A stretch of DNA of 64,000 nt from Ophiobolus disseminans (lineage: Eukaryota > Ascomycota > Dothideomycetes > Pleosporales > Phaeosphaeriaceae): NCBI GenBank assembly GCA_010093685.1, contig MU006240.1, forward strand, positions 275,009 to 339,008. Direction: 5' to 3'. The position numbers and the translations under genes were made by a program. Shown here one piece after another: positions 35,101 through 46,249 of this stretch. The notes beneath the pieces were generated by a model that made no database searches, was not told the DNA's origin, and saw nothing but the letters and a program-made list of their open reading frames with translations. How positions within the stretch are numbered: position 1 is the first letter of the stretch; every line of letters begins with the position of its first letter.

Positions 35101-35535
35101 GCGCCGAAACCGCATTTGTGAGTATTTCCATGCATCGGAATCAAAAGAGATATGTTTTACGACTTTCACAACATACCGATGCTGGACATCATGATCGTTC
35201 CTTGGGGCTCGAGTGGAAATGGAGCGCGGTCCTAGACACTGCCGTCGAGGTATATGACATACATATGCAGAGCTGAAATCAGAAACCCATGATCAGACGT
35301 GAGTAACAGAACCCTCACTGTACAGTATCGAAGTTCCATGATCTTGGAGCACCTACAACACCAAAGCTCAGCTAGTGGATGCGGGATTTGGACAGCTACT
35401 TCCCATTCCGTGCTGCGGGACGCACTACCGGTAGCGTCGCCAAGCGCGTTACTGAGCACTCTGCATCGCCCCACTCGATATTCTGTACTCATACATAGAC
35501 GCAGAAGAGACACGTTTCATCTAAAATTTATCTCT
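32156..35535. other. Gene-free stretch (3.4 kb)
   Basis: Several open frames of 100-210 codons were examined and none shows a domain, codon bias or splice pattern suggesting a gene. Together with the stretch before the small Cys-rich gene this forms a 7.6-kb gene-poor tract. Confidence 0.45.
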
Positions 35536-38133
35536 ATGGGCGAGTCGACCGATACACAACATGCGAAATGTGCATACTGTCCTTCCATGAATTTCGAAGA
35601 CACGCCCCACAACGTGGCCAGCGCTAATCAAGAACTGTTTCACACCCCGTGCCAACGATGCGATGGTATCAAGAACCAGGACAATCTCCAGTTGTGCGAA
35701 TGGTGCGTGCATTTGCGTCGTCGCCACGTCTTAAGGTGTTACTCGCGATCCACCACGTTCGGTGACATTTGTGGTATCATGCTCGATCCTTTCCGAGAAG
35801 AGTCATTGGAATGCGACTTCTGTCAGTGGGTTTCAGGGTACCTTTTTGAAAGCTACCCCGATCTTGATCTTGACAACGAGTTCGGAAAGTACGGTGGCAT
35901 TGGTCTGAAATTTCCCAGCTATCGATTCATGTCTGAAGGCCTGGAACGCGATGAGTTTTGCATGCAATACGCCCACGACTACGCTGTGGGTAATTATCCC
36001 AATAACGCCGACGTCAACGTCAACATCCACCTGTCTCGCTCACAGTCATCAGATGCTTTTGAAATGCGTCGCGGGTACCGAGGCTTCATTGGCAGAATAA
36101 ACTGGTCTCTGATCCGCAAATTCTTGGCTGCCGACTTACGTTCGACAAGGGAATCCGCCGGATTCAACTCCAACCTCTTTGTCCAGCCCATCGACATGAT
36201 TTCCGACATACTAATCATCGATGTCGCTTGCTACTCTCTAACGAGGCTTCCTATGGGCTCCAAATATGTTGCGCTGTCATATGTATGGGGGCCAGTAGTG
36301 CCAGGGCAAATTCAGCTCACCACGCTGAGCTTTCCTGGACTCCAAGACACTAACAGTTTGGTCAATATTGGCTTACCAACTACGATCATGGATGCAATAG
36401 AAGTCTGTCGTAAATTAGATCAGAAGTATCTATGGGTGGACAGCTTGTGCAATTGTCCAGGACGATACGATACACCGGAGTCCAAAGCAGCACAGCTTGA
36501 CCAGATGGCAAGAATATATCAACAGGCCAATTTCACTACCATTGCGCTCGCTGGCGATGACGCATCTTACGGACTGCCGGGCGTCAGCAAATCCAAGTCC
36601 TTCAAACAAAAGCTATTTGCTTTCTCAGACTTTTCGCTCTGTCAAACCGCACCGAGCTTTTAAGACGTCATACAAGACAGCAAGTGATGGACACGAGGCT
36701 GGTACGTGACTTGGGTATCATACGCAAGCCAGTACCTCATCTCGAGACTGACACTCGCAGGACATATCAAGAGTCTGAGGCATCAATGAGGCATCAATGA
36801 GGCATTTGTACTTTACTGACCACGGGGCCTATTACATTGACTGGGGTGCCAAGGACAATAAGGAGGTGAAGGTGTACCAGGAATCGACAGGCGAGCACAC
36901 TCTTCAGGGCCCTTTCGCTGGGCTCCGCTCCGAAGCATATGCAGCCATGGTCGAGTGGTACACTCGGAAGACCTTGACCTTCCCTAACGACATCCTTCGA
37001 GCCTTTTCCAGGGTCCTCAACGACTTTCACAGATCGCGGACCGCATATAGTTTGCCATGGGGCGATTTCGATCGTGCGATATTATGGTGGCCAGCTATGG
37101 GCACGGGTATGGCACGCCCGTCCAAAGATGCTGATGTTCTTCCCTCATGGTCCTGGATATCTGTCTCCGGAATGAAGCAGTTCACAACAGTGAGCCAAAA
37201 GCATACGGGCTGGCTTATTGGGCCAATGTGCGTATTGCGGAGAACTCGTCCATTGCTGTAGATACTGCGCAGCCAACCGAGGGCGAGCTCGTGCTGTTTG
37301 GTTCGAAGCAACCTACCAAAGACGAGGATTTGCGCACGAAGAAGTAAGCACACGTGTTGGCATCGCTTGCATGGCAAGCTGGATGTTTGCGCATACCTGC
37401 ACCTGCTGAGACACAGATAGATTGCACACCCGATCACTACGGAAATCGGCTGACGAATCGTTGTCCCACCTACACTGCCTACTGGCAAGACGCTTTTGCG
37501 AGCTACGATAACAACACACTCTTCTCCGCGTCAGATCGCACAGCCGGCGCTATTGCTGGGCGACTCTTAATGCATTCACAACGGGCCTCGTTCACCCTGG
37601 ATCGCTCCAAAGAAGTAGATTTTATCTGGCCCATAGACAACGGCGTCGAAGCCGGCTCCTGCATGTACGGCTTCGACAAATGCTTTATTCGCAGCACGAC
37701 GGGCAGACTCGTTGGCGAAGTGCACTTCGACCAGCACGACGCGCAACGACTCGTCAGCTCCCAAGGAGGACCAGTGGACTTTGTCGCGCTCTCGATGGCG
37801 CCGCGGAAAGAGGATTTGTACAAAATCGACTTTGATGAGGAGGCGGTGGGTGAACCATGGCGCAACGATTTATGCGGCTGCCCATGTCACCGAAAGGGTA
37901 GTGGCGACGATGAAAGCGCTTACTGTACTGATGGCTTTCAGCATATCGAAGAGTGCTATGATCACCCTGACTACTTCACGCTGCTCCCATATCTGCCTGA
38001 TCTCGAGAGGGAAAACGATGCCTCGGAACCAACGTTCGAGACCGTTGCTATACCGAAGCACTTCGCTGCTGTGAGCTACTTCAACGACAGTGAATATCTG
38101 ATGCAGGAGTGGTGGGATCCACCGGCTTTGTAG
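35536..38133 (+). pseudogene. Decayed HET-domain gene with small tandem duplications
   Basis: Begins at ATG 35536 (MGESTDTQHAKC) with a Cys-rich N-terminus (CAYC, CQRC, CEWC, CDFC) and a HET core KYVALSYVWGP, QKYLWVDSLC, QMARIYQQANFTTIALAG. Lesions: (1) one extra base at 36451-36452 plus a 5-bp duplication at 36463..36472, together +6 nt, which garble the expected IVQDD block; (2) stop TAA at 36661..36663; (3) stop TGA at 36685..36687; (4) an 11-bp tandem duplication (GAGGCATCAAT, 36777..36798) that shifts frame; (5) a 1-nt shift near 37170; (6) TAA at 37345..37347. A normal intron (36702..36760) still joins RGW to TYQE. Reading continues to a natural stop at 38133 (EWWDPPAL). Too many lesions for a working protein, but sequence identity is well kept, so decay looks recent. 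Confidence 0.82.
36777..36805 (+). repeat. 11-bp tandem duplication breaking the HET frame
   Basis: GAGGCATCAAT occurs at 36777..36787 and 36788..36798, followed by a partial copy (GAGGCAT). With one copy only, the frame would run from TYQE through EASMRHLYF without a stop. Confidence 0.85.
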
Positions 38134-38708
38134 GTGATGGCCATCATGCCGAGCGTAAGAGAGGGCAGAGAAGAGGGAGTGTATAAGAGGGTAGGATTGG
38201 GTAGGATATATCTCAAGCGGTGGGTTGAAGCGAATCCGAACTTTGACACCGGGGGTGCTCGAGTGAAAGACAGCACAGCCCATCGACGTTCGTCTACCAG
38301 CTTTTCACGTCAGTCCGCCGCACTCACAATCACAAGCATATCATAAAAGAGTATATGTTTTTCCACGCACGAGCACATGCGAATTCATTGAATTAAGTTC
38401 AGTTCTACATGAGCGTGCCTTGACACGATTTGTTTGACATCAGGCAACAAGAGTGTGATGTCACTAGTCCAATCGCACAAAAGAGTGGCTCGCTAAGTTC
38501 TCCCCCTGCGAGAAATCCGCAATGCAGCCGCATACCAGCAGCAATAATTCGTAAGCCCAGGAGCGGGTAGTAAGTTATAAGACGTAAGAAAGAAAAAAGG
38601 TCGTAATCATAATATGCACAGAAAGAATGGGTGTGAACAGTCGCGCCGTGAAAAAGGCGGGCGCGAAAGTCGGGACAATGGTGGTGTCCTTGGTTGACGG
38701 TGGTACAT
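38134..38708. other. Gene-free convergent intergenic region
   Basis: 3' flanks of the HET pseudogene and the CBM48-like gene. The long minus-strand frame over 38405..39292 is the shadow of the CBM48-like gene and is not called. Confidence 0.5.
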
Positions 38709-39491
38709 CTAGGCGCGGATGACGACGCCCTGGCGGCGGGTCGTCTTCTCTTCGTGCACGTACTCGTCCTCGGATGAGCAGTCGGAAGAATCGTCCGAGT
38801 ATCCGCATCGGGCACCTCCGCAGTCGAGCTTGACACGGTCACCAGCACGGGTGATGCCAAAGCGCTCGCATGTGCAGCAGCTGCTTCCAGAGCTGACGCT
38901 GCTTGGCGAGCTTGAGTTGGTGGAGCGGGAGGTGAGGGATGGGACGTCGGAGCCCTCGTCGGAGTCGTATTCGGAGTCGTCAGAGTCGTCTTCGACGGTC
39001 TGCTGGGCGAAGCGGCGGTTGAGCTCCTCGAGGGTGGTCTTGTCGTACTGGGTGTTGATGACCTGGCGGGTCTGACCTGGGCGCTGGGGCTTGGGGGCTT
39101 GGATGCGCTCTGGGCTGAGGGAACGGCCCTTTGCGATGGAAGCGGTTGAGACGCGGCGGGATTTGCTGTCAGAGCTGGAGGTCTTGGAGGACGATTTGCT
39201 GGCGGGGATATCGATGATGTTAAGCTTGCGGCCAGTGGTGGGCTCAGTGGTGTGGTCTTTGGCGGGATCGTGCGAGACGTGGTATCCGTCAATGATGTAG
39301 TAGTACCAGTAGCGCTGGCCTTGCTTGAGTGTCGCGCCGTTGAACTTGAAGCATCCGGTCCAGCCTCCTGACTTCTTAGGGTCCTTGGAGAGCGGGAGCT
39401 GGCCTTGATAGCCGTCCCATGAGCCGAGAAGGTGGACGGTCTTGCAGTTGGCCGACGTGCGGAGAGTGAAGTTGAGTTGGATAGCGGCCAT
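38709..39491 (-). CDS. CBM48 / AMPK-type glycogen-binding domain protein
   Basis: Single exon, 260 aa, ATG at 39491. The first 95 residues form an early-set CBM48 domain: IQLNFTLRTSANCKTVHLLGS, WDGYQGQLPLSKD, GGWTGCFKFNG, and YWYYYIIDGYHVSHD. This fold binds glycogen in AMPK beta subunits and in cruciform-DNA-binding Crp1-like fungal proteins. The remainder is Ser-rich and acidic, with SPERIQAPKPQRPGQTRQV, several DDSE clusters and a Cys pair (SSCCTCERFG), and no kinase-interaction domain. It therefore is probably not an AMPK subunit. Location is likely cytosolic or nuclear. Substrate binding is inferred from the conserved Trp and Tyr positions. Confidence 0.82.
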   Translation of the reverse strand: MAAIQLNFTLRTSANCKTVHLLGSWDGYQGQLPLSKDPKKSGGWTGCFKFNGATLKQGQRYWYYYIIDGYHVSHDPAKDHTTEPTTGRKLNIIDIPASKSSSKTSSSDSKSRRVSTASIAKGRSLSPERIQAPKPQRPGQTRQVINTQYDKTTLEELNRRFAQQTVEDDSDDSEYDSDEGSDVPSLTSRSTNSSSPSSVSSGSSCCTCERFGITRAGDRVKLDCGGARCGYSDDSSDCSSEDEYVHEEKTTRRQGVVIRA

Positions 39492-41497
39492 TGTGAGGGT
39501 TGTTGATTATTCTTTCGTGGAAAGTTGAATTATGATAGTGCTGTTCTTTCGATTGTCGTCCTGGCCAAGTTAATGGGAAGACAAAGTAAGGCTGATGAAG
39601 CTGTGTGGATTCGTGAAGAATGCGAGTTTGCGATATTATCGGTTGGTGATCCGGTTGGAGTGAGTATCGAGCAAGAAGAGCTGAAGATTAGCGTATAGGT
39701 GGATTTGTCGACCGGCGACGAAACTGAGGAAGTGAATTAATGGTAAAAAGTGAGGATTAATATGGCACCAGGCCGAAGAAGTGGAAAGGATAAAAAAGAG
39801 GAGAAAAAACGACAATACAACAGCTCTCAAAAGTTCACAGGCTTGCTGAAGAAAAGAGGTTGAGATGAGGCCTGGGGCCTCGTACTTATCTATGCACTGC
39901 ATCGCAACCTGCTGAGCGACGTGCGGGGGTTTGGGCCTGCGCTACGACGTCTTCGGGACAGGTTTCGCTACTCCCGGAAGCGATTGATTGCTTGTGCATG
40001 GAACACACGCCATGTTCGCAGGGAGCAAGCTGGGTGCAGTTGTGGAGAGCAGTCTATCGATTGTGCGCTGAGCGCTTGATGGTGATGTGGGAGTGGTGGG
40101 TTGGCGAGATGTGTGCGTCCTCAGGCGCCCTCGCTGGGGGCGGTGATTCGCCAGAGGGAGCGGAGGATATGCAGTGGGTCAGCCCGCAGCGCACAGGCCA
40201 CCAATGAAAACACGCAGCCTATCGTGATGCCTGACGACACAAGCCATGTGATGGATCGAAGTGTGCGCTGCAGATGGTTTCTGTCACACTGCATCCTCGA
40301 AGCCGAAGCCTAACTGTGAGCAGCTACCACCGATGCAGAAGAATTTGCTTTCCAAGGTCGTTACCTTGAACGCCTGCAGCCACCCTCCCTGCCGCATGAG
40401 GACCTATTTACAGCCATTGTATCCTCTGCCGAGCCTCCATCTCATATCTGACCCAATCAAAACATGCAGCCGCAATCACGCTGATCATAAAATGCCTCGA
40501 TATGGACGTCCGGCGGCTAATATATTCAGGTGGCTTACGCGGGCATCCAACCACAACATTGCACTCCCGGACTCGACAAACAGCTGCCTGAACGGCTTCA
40601 CCGGCCGGACTCAATATCACGACGTGCGCCATGTGGAGACCAACGTGATGATGTGCAGGTACCCTCGCTAGACCATTGATTGAAAGCTGTCAGAAGGAAA
40701 AGGAAGCGGGACGAGAACGGGAGTCAACGGGATGGCTGTGGCACAGCGGTTACAGAGAAAGTGGTCTCAGATCTTGACGTCGAGGAAAGATGAATGTCGC
40801 TTGCAGATGGCCAGGTCGAGCACAGTAGGACAGCATGAGAGACGAATTCCAGCCCTCGAGGGCACAGGGAAAGTGCTATCGTGGTGCAGATGCCGTGCCA
40901 CTTGAGCCTCGCCCTTTTCGTGCTAAACTGGGACCGAAGGAAATGATATCAAGAGCACAGGGTGCCTAGAAAGAGATCGCTCCCCGAGACCCATTGCGGA
41001 TCCTTTCTCGGTGTCATGAAAGCCCCTTTGCCGCCTCCAAATACACAAAAGCAAGCGTCGAGGACATGACGACGCTGCCCCATACATAGGCGCCATGGCC
41101 CTTGGAACCTCTCGCGCATTGACGCTGGTGGGGTTTCAATGGTGGGAATCGGACCATTCATTCTTCCCACACCTCAACATCACAAGCACACGCTGTTCGG
41201 AGTCGTGCACCTGCTATCGCACAGCTAGGCTGCGCTATGCATGCCTCGAATCGACTACTCTACTTCTTATCTCCCGATTCACTGGCGCCTCGTTGCGGTC
41301 TTCGAAGAATTGGGCGGTAAGTTGTGACATTTGGCCGATTCAAAGACCCATGTCCTTACAGATGACATCTGGAACCCGTGGACTGCGGGTTGGTTACATC
41401 ACGTGCACAAGACTCGAGATGATGAACATGATTCTCATTACGACCCATTACAACTGAGACTAACAATCCACCCAAATTCGACCCTCTTTCCTTATCT
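39492..41497. other. Gene-free stretch (2 kb)
   Basis: Promoter of the CBM48-like gene on the left; 3' flank of the RRxS-repeat gene on the right. No domain, tRNA or transposon feature was recognised. Confidence 0.45.
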
Positions 41498-41962
41498 CTA
41501 ATTCTGCTTCACCCCCCAACTCATCTTCCTAAACTTCCCCTCCCGCGTACTTCCTCCCACACTCTGCCTCCTAAACGTCTCCCCCTCACCCCCCTCCACA
41601 ATACTCTTCCTCCTCGCCCCGTCCTCCGACACGCTACCATACTTCGACCAGAAGCCGTCGACGCTCTGCCTCCTCCACTGCTGCAGCGCTTGGTCCTGCT
41701 GCTGGTCTTGTGTTGATACGATGGATGCTCGACGTATAGTCTCGGCTTCGCGGCCCATGTGGTCGCTTATGATCGATGCGCGCCGTGTGGCTTGGACCTC
41801 GTCTTCGAGGGTGAAGGCGTCGGCGATGTAGGTTGAGAGACGCTTGAAGATGGGCTCGTTTGGCGATGTAGTTGAGTTTGGGTTGCGGCGGGTGGTTTCG
41901 CTGATGGGTGAGACGAAGGAGATTGGTGCGTAGAGGGGCTGCATTGGTGAAGACGACGACAT
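41498..41962 (-). CDS. Small protein with five RRxS phosphosite-like repeats
   Basis: Single exon, 154 aa, ATG at 41962. I do not recognise a named family. The striking feature is five RRx-Ser motifs each followed by Ile or Val: RRASI (60-64), RRASI (77-81), RRQSV (97-101), RRKSI (117-121) and RRQSV (131-135), plus KRLS near 40 and RKMSW near 145. RRxS is the classic cAMP-dependent protein kinase (PKA) consensus. The N-terminus has PISFVSPISETTRR, and SFVSPIS recurs in the next gene upstream. The chain is charged, Gln/Ser-rich and without membrane segments, so it is likely disordered. Multisite regulation by PKA-type kinases is an inference. Confidence 0.72.
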   Translation of the reverse strand: MSSSSPMQPLYAPISFVSPISETTRRNPNSTTSPNEPIFKRLSTYIADAFTLEDEVQATRRASIISDHMGREAETIRRASIVSTQDQQQDQALQQWRRQSVDGFWSKYGSVSEDGARRKSIVEGGEGETFRRQSVGGSTREGKFRKMSWGVKQN

Positions 41963-42806
41963 TGTGAAGTTGTTTTGGTATCAAGACAAGATGTTGTGGT
42001 CTTTGGTATGTATGGTATATTCGAAGATGTCTCGAAGTAGATGTGTGACACTGTAGATCGATCAAACCCAAGGATCAGCGAGGTTTATATGCTCTCCTCA
42101 CAACCATCACCTTCCCCCGCACCACCACATCCCCGGATTTGGTTTCTCAGCATCACTGCCACCTACATCAACACAGCCGTCGATCACCCCATCACCCCTC
42201 CCTTATCTTTAACTCCATCGTTAAACGCGCCCAATAAACGTTCGCTACTAGGACTAGTCCGATTCTTTCAATGGTCCAAATCCATGTCCAAGATCAACAA
42301 GACTCTCAGGCTCGATTAATCGGCGCAGTAGACCCGTCGACCAACAGCATCGCAACCGTGGAACGGCGCGCAGCAATTGGCTCACCTTGGCGTCGTGCGG
42401 CTGACGTCAAGCGCGTCGGTCTTATTCGTCGGCGCTGGAGCTGCATCAGTCAGCAGGAGGGCATTTGAAAGCATGCCTCTTGCACTTGCACGGGAATAAA
42501 GAATCCATGTGCTATGGATTATTCATGATGGACATTTATCAGCGCGACAATCCAACAGCAGTGAACACCGCATAGACATAAGTAAATTGTTGTATATACA
42601 AAAAATTACATTACTAATAGTCTCATCACGCGCCACACAACTCCTCGCCAACCCCAAACGCCTCACATGTTTTAGTCCCAAAGCCTCCCTCCTCTTCGCC
42701 ATGACATACCAAGCAGCCATGAACAGCCATTACAACCCTCCACCCCATCATACACACCCGTTCATCACAACACTAATGCCCAGACCTCGCCTTCCTCAGC
42801 CACACT
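41963..42806. other. Gene-free stretch
   Basis: Promoter of the RRxS-repeat gene and 3' flank of the next gene on the same strand; nothing further was recognised. Confidence 0.45.
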
Positions 42807-43150
42807 CTATTGCTTGCCATGTCGCTCAGGTGACACATGCGCACTCCTTTCCTTGCCCTTTCCCTGCGCGCTGCCCTTGCGATGCTTCTCCCAGAACTGC
42901 GCCTCAGCAGCCGGGCCGCCGTGGTCGTTTACATGCTTGTGGTCTGAGATGTGTCGTTCGCGTTCCTTCTCGTCTGCTGTGGGTTCGAGGGTGACTGCGT
43001 TTTTGAGGTAGTGCACTGCGCTTTGCAGGAGGTTCTTGTCTGGAGTAATGTTAGTAGGGTTGCAACGGAATGGCTTCAAGTGAATATGTTACCTTTTAGG
43101 TGCTGTTCGTGTTGGATGTTTGTGTCTGAGATGGGGGATACGAAGCCCAT
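42807..43150 (-). CDS. Small conserved hypothetical protein with N-terminal FVSPISD motif
   Basis: Exons 43093..43150 and 42807..43039 (53-bp intron with a CTAAC branch) give 96 aa: MGFVSPISDTNIQHEQH, LLQSAVHYLKNAVTLEP, TADEKERERHISDHKH, and a C-terminus rich in Lys/Gly/His. The central part is probably helical. The name and role are unknown to me. The start of the protein shares FVSPIS followed by Asp/Glu-Thr with the neighbouring RRxS protein on the same strand 0.85 kb away, using different codons. This suggests a shared short linear motif rather than a recent duplication. No signal peptide or membrane segment is visible. A long frame upstream (43096..43347) in another phase is not supported. 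Confidence 0.7.
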
Positions 43151-44276
43151 TGGCCGTGGGGAGTGTGTGCGCTGGGGTGTGCGGGAGGGTGTGTGATGAG
43201 GGGAAAGTCGGGGTATGTTTGCGTTTGATATTTGGGTCGACATGTTTGCGGTGAGGTGTTTTTGCGATGTGATGTACTGCGTTGAGATGTGTTGCAGTAA
43301 GTTATGTTGCCGTAAAATGTATCGAGATGTAATGCTGTTGATATCAATCCTTGCGTATACCGAAGGGTCGTCTTATACTCCTCAAAAATCTCGCAAAGGC
43401 TACATCTACTCTTACCTCCAAGTTTAGATTTTCACATCTAGGATTTTTTTCCCGTCGGGCGCCCGGTGGTTCGACCGCCTGACGTAAAATCGGCGTCGGG
43501 TAGGCCAACCACAGAGTGCGATTGGCACGACACAAAATTCTCGCCTGGCGGTATGATCAATTCCTTCTTCTTGGCACGAGTCTATTGTGAAGAATGATTT
43601 TTCGCGCGTCAGGACATACCCGACAGTAAGCTTGCGTGCTTGCCTAGGACGAAGTCCGTGCGGGAATAACAGGATGTGTAAACCCTAAAAGTACTTTTCT
43701 GCCGATGTACAAAGTCCATATGAGGCTGGACTCTAATGACGAAAATTCATCGCGTCGTCATTTTGGTGTGCGGTTACTAGACATGATTTAGAGTTGTGCT
43801 GTTGGTTGACAGAGATTCTTGCTCGCCTGCGCTTCCTTGTTCGACGACACACTCGTACAATTCTTTCTTTCTTTCTTTAGTCGCCCGATTCTACACGAAA
43901 TGAGAGTAAATAGGAAGCGGGAACGATCCAATTAGCTGCTCGGCTCGCACTCAAAGGTTGATAATGGTTAGTCAGTCCTCGCTTCCCCGTGGGCCCTCGC
44001 ACGCCTCGGTCCGCGTAGAATCGATCGAGCGAGGCGAGATGTGCAGCTAGGCCGGTGGTGCGTGTGCGACTAAATTGGTACCGCAAGCTAGATGTCGGCT
44101 GATCGTACGTGGGGCGTCGGACGGAAAACCACGAAGTGCTACTGGCACGTCTCATATCACTCATGGTTCAGGCATCGTTGTGGCATGCTTCCCGTTTGGG
44201 GGAATAACATGCACTGCAGTGTCATATCAAGGTCGCGCCTCTCATATTGTACAATTATGTGTATACCACCAAAGGA
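43151..44276. other. Gene-free stretch with a short (TTTC)n tract
   Basis: No gene recognised. A pure TTTC microsatellite, about 18 bp, lies at 43861..43878. Confidence 0.5.
43861..43878 (+). repeat. (TTTC)n microsatellite
   Basis: About four and a half uninterrupted TTTC units. Confidence 0.8.
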
Positions 44277-46249
44277 CTAGCAACCCAACAGATTCTCCAG
44301 CTCTTCCGGTGTCAATGTGCTCTTTCTCCTCTTCGGTCGCCCCTGTATCTTGGTCTTTGTCGGAGAGCGCGTCGCACGCCTCTTGCTTTTCTCCTCTGCT
44401 ACCGTGGCGCTGTCACTCAAACCTTTCGTGACAGTAACATCCATCCCTTCGGCAACAGCAGCGGCATCTAGTTCTGCTTGCGCTAACTTGTCGTGTACCG
44501 TCAGCTTCGGCGATGGCTCGTCTGGATGCGGCTGTGGGCTTGAGTGTCGTTTTCTGGTCTGACGGAGGTTATTAGATCTCGTGGCTGTCGGTGAGGTGAG
44601 AAGTGAGGATGGGGATGAAGAAAAGGTAGCTTTGCTGGCCATTTTGATGATCTGGTCTGCAATGTTGTCACAACGTACATGGCGTGGTGTGCGATCGTCT
44701 TTGGTAGCCGATCTTGGGATGCGCTCTTCTGACTGCGGCGCTTTGCTGGGCGATGTCTTTGTATCTACATCGACAACATCTATGCCAGCCGCATCTGCAT
44801 TCTCATCTCCGAGCTGTGTTGGCGTGTTTGGTATGGAGGCTGAAAAGGCAACCTTTCGCGGCGATCTGCTTGGCGACTTGTTGCCGTTCGTTTCTCGAAG
44901 GGCCGTGTGCTTGGGTTGTAGCTTCAGTTTGAACATGTCAGGGTTGGTCGCGCGGTCTGCAACTGGATCTGGTGTGGGTGAGGTATGGTGTTGCTGGTCT
45001 TCCACTTCTTCCAGCTGTTCATCGAACACAGAGCTGGCTTCCTCGTCCATGTCTTCCTCTTCAGCCTCCTCTGCCACTGACATGTCCTCGCTGTTGTCGG
45101 TTTCTGGACCCATACCAAGGTCCAAGCCCATCTTGAGTTCCTCGAGGTTTATAGTATCGCCATTGTGCATGCGCTGTCGCCACGAGTCCATGAGCATGAA
45201 GGCTTCACGCAACCGGGCCTCCATCTTCTCCCAGCCTGCGCGTAGTCTCAGGATCTCCTCCTCGCGCAGTTCAACCTCGTCGACGGCAACGAAATTTGGA
45301 TTCGTGAGGAGGTTCTTCAGGCTGTCGAGAACGGTGTCCATGTCTTCTGCGAGCGTCTCGTAGTTGGTGGGTAGCGCCTGGAACATGCCGTGCCGCGTGC
45401 CCTCGTCTTCCTCGCCTATGACCGAGAGGCCTTCGGCGTCTTCTCGATTGCTGGGATCTGGCATGCCTTGCAGTTCCTTCAAGGTCAGCAGTGTGCTCCT
45501 GACGAGGCCAATCAAGTTGTCGTTCTCGTCGCTCAAGCTCTGGCTGAGCTGGGTGAGGAACTCGGTCGTCTCCTGCTTGAGGCTGTACTCGGGATCGTCG
45601 AGGTCTGGCGCATCGTCCCGAAGGCTGCTCGTTGCGCCACCCAGCCCTATGCTTCCTGGGTTGATGGTGATGCTAGCACCCACAAGCCCAGTCTTGTTGC
45701 CGCGTTGCTGGCTCGTCAGGTGGCTTTTCAGCTTCTGTATTTGTACATCGCGCTTCCGCACGTCGTTCGCACAGCTTGTTCGCACCTGCTGGACCGTCGT
45801 CTTCAGTCGCAGCATTTCTTCCTTCAAACTCCGCGCGGATGATTCGGCGCTTCGGAGGGCGGCGCGAGCAGATCGTTCTTGTGACTGGGCAAGGGACATT
45901 TGACGCGCAAGGTCGGCATTGCGTGTATGAAGCTTTTCGAGGGCGGCCGTCTGGCGCGTTGAGTCTGAGCGGAGAGTACGCAGTGTTTCGGCGACTGATT
46001 CGCGGTATTCTTGGTCGCGCTGCAACACATCAACATTGCCTCACAGATCGGATGCCTATAAGCACTTACATCGCGCTTCAAGATCAGGTCGTGCACCAGA
46101 TTGATAATGTGCGCCATGGTCTGCTCCTTTCCGCCCTCTCCACGCGAAGGATGCGCAAACTCGATTCCCTTGCCATCGCGTAAAAGGCCACGCGCAAGTA
46201 GCAGATTGTTGATATACGCCGAAGCTGTCTTGAGGTTGTGCGCGTCCAT
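44277..46249 (-). CDS. ADIP-domain coiled-coil protein (TINC-like)
   Basis: Exons 46070..46249 and 44277..46019 (50-bp intron) give 640 aa. The N-terminus MDAHNLKTASAYINNLLLA, then TMAHIINLVHDLILKRD, matches the fungal ADIP (afadin and alpha-actinin binding) domain, as in the Aspergillus NIMA-interacting protein TINC. A coiled coil follows over roughly residues 60-160 (LRTLRSDSTRQTAALEKLH, QERSARAALRSAESSARSL). The middle has a second helical part (LREEEILRLRAGWEKMEAR). The C-terminal half is acidic then Ser/Pro/Lys-rich, with SPSRSPRKVAF and TPEELENLL at the end. Members are linked to spindle-pole or septum-associated mitotic regulation. That role is inferred from family only. Confidence 0.8.

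Noticed and set aside
37344..37418. Intron starting GTAAGC that would remove the last stop of the HET pseudogene
   Set aside because: None of the nearby AG acceptors keeps the downstream frame, and other lesions remain.
38405..39292. 295-codon minus-strand frame, Pro/Ser/Thr-rich
   Set aside because: It overlaps the CBM48-like gene on the same strand in another phase and is low-complexity, caused by that gene's biased codons.
40735..40800. Box-A-like TGGCACAGCGG
   Set aside because: No matching B box or cloverleaf follows within tRNA distance.
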